A DNA stretch of 64,000 nt from Rhizoclosmatium globosum (Eukaryota; Chytridiomycota; Chytridiomycetes; Chytridiales; Chytriomycetaceae). Below, piece by piece: positions 63,510-64,000 of this stretch. Location: assembly GCA_002104985.1 (NCBI GenBank), contig MCGO01000023.1, positions 1-64,000 on the forward strand. Direction: 5' to 3'. Positions within the stretch are counted from its first letter, which is position 1. The number at the start of each line of letters is the position of its first letter. The notes beneath the pieces are model-generated. The model was not told the DNA's origin. It made no database searches and was given only the letters and a program-made list of their open reading frames with translations. Made by a program: the position numbers and the translations under genes.

Positions 63510-64000
63510 TCACTGACTCCCATCCATCGTCACCAACTCCTCCAGACCATTCCCATACTTGGTCGTCATTTCCGTCTTCACAGGTATGCCACCTAGCTTC
63601 GTGTAAAACCGCATTGCTCGCAAGTTTCGACCAAAGACCCTGCAGAACATTTTACCATCCTTCTCTGTCCAGCCCAGTGCTCGTACTCCTTCTTTGACCA
63701 TTTTAGGTCCGATTCCGAGACCGTGAAACTTGGCATCAATGTACATGTTGAGGAGTTCAAGTGGATATCCTGGAACGTCATCCGGTTCCCTTGATGGACC
63801 CAATCCACAACACCCACGACTTGATCTTTACTGTCGACGGTAGCTACGGCAACAATAAGAATCGATCCGGTTGCATCCGGTCCGCCATTCGTTGGAAGAG
63901 TTCTTTGTAGGGTTTCAAGCCTTGTGTCGTTGGCTCGTTTGATGATGTCTTGAGAGATCAGTCCTGACTCGCTGAAGGCTAAGATCCATCCCTCGTTGTA
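63510..64000 (-). pseudogene. GNAT-family acetyltransferase, partial at window edge, with a frameshift
   Basis: The minus-strand frame enters from the right edge (AFSESGLISQDIIKRANDTR, LETLQRTLPT..., ATVDSKDQVVGVVD) and then shifts near 63,800. Reading on in that frame gives WVHQGNRMTFQD, whereas the next frame carries GPSREPDDVPGYPLELLNMY, IDAKFHGLGIGPKMVKEGVR and RAMRFYTKLGG to a stop at 63,510. A GNAT would read VGVVDxGPSR...ELLxMYxxxxxxGLGIGxKM, and the acetyl-CoA loop is HGLGIGPKM. It resembles the broken copy at 59 kb in order. The true start lies beyond the window. Confidence 0.65.

Overview
The window looks like nuclear DNA from a zoosporic (chytrid-like) early-diverging fungus. Genes are compact, with short GT-AG introns of about 45-170 bp, often with a CTAAC-type branch site. 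Two WOPR-family regulators, which are fungus-specific, sit in the same window as an axonemal dynein light chain (DNAL4 type), which implies a flagellated stage. There is no sign of bacterial operons, CRISPR arrays, prophage or intact transposons. Two tRNA genes are present: Ser-AGA and Arg-UCU.

Layout. 0-3 kb: a multiply broken Rqc2/NEMF homologue, running off the left edge. 3-10 kb: an unrecognised membrane protein with repeated Ser-Val-Trp-Asp motifs, an SH3-like protein with a long disordered tail, and a repeat-rich surface protein. 10.5-12 kb: a UreG-like GTPase with a histidine/glutamine-rich head and no nickel-binding Cys-Pro-His. 12.2-15.5 kb: a modular cysteine-rich, probably surface-anchored protein. 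15.8-21.1 kb: four tandem paralogues with one TULIP-like (BPI-type) lipid-binding domain each. 21.1-23.5 kb: a TIR-like domain fused to a helical-repeat region. 23.7-28.7 kb: an acetyltransferase, a SYLF protein, the DNAL4/eIF3m head-to-head pair and a small surface protein. 29-36 kb: a secreted subtilase, an MFSD1-like transporter, a B-lectin fragment and a VHS protein. 37-42 kb: tRNA-Ser, two SYLF genes, a DinB-fold protein and an unknown gene. 42-51.4 kb: two tandem ABCC transporters. 51.7-56.5 kb: SYLF-SH3 (Ysc84/SH3YL1 type), one intact WOPR gene, a BORCS6-like gene and a broken WOPR gene. 56.8-64 kb: amine oxidase, acetyltransferase, GST, GST, amine oxidase, acetyltransferase, all on the minus strand and nearly all frameshifted.

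The genes do not form one pathway. Recurring themes are local tandem duplication (TULIP, ABCC, SYLF, amine oxidase/GNAT/GST, repeated exons inside two genes), surface or secreted proteins, and decay of extra copies. The most novel-looking items are the TULIP cluster, the TIR-like/helical-repeat protein, the UreG paralogue without its metal site, and the decaying amine-oxidase/acetyltransferase/GST block. Exon boundaries were placed by hand from splice consensus and protein continuity, so ends can be off by a few codons. Frameshifts called here could in part be assembly indels, although neighbouring long genes read cleanly.
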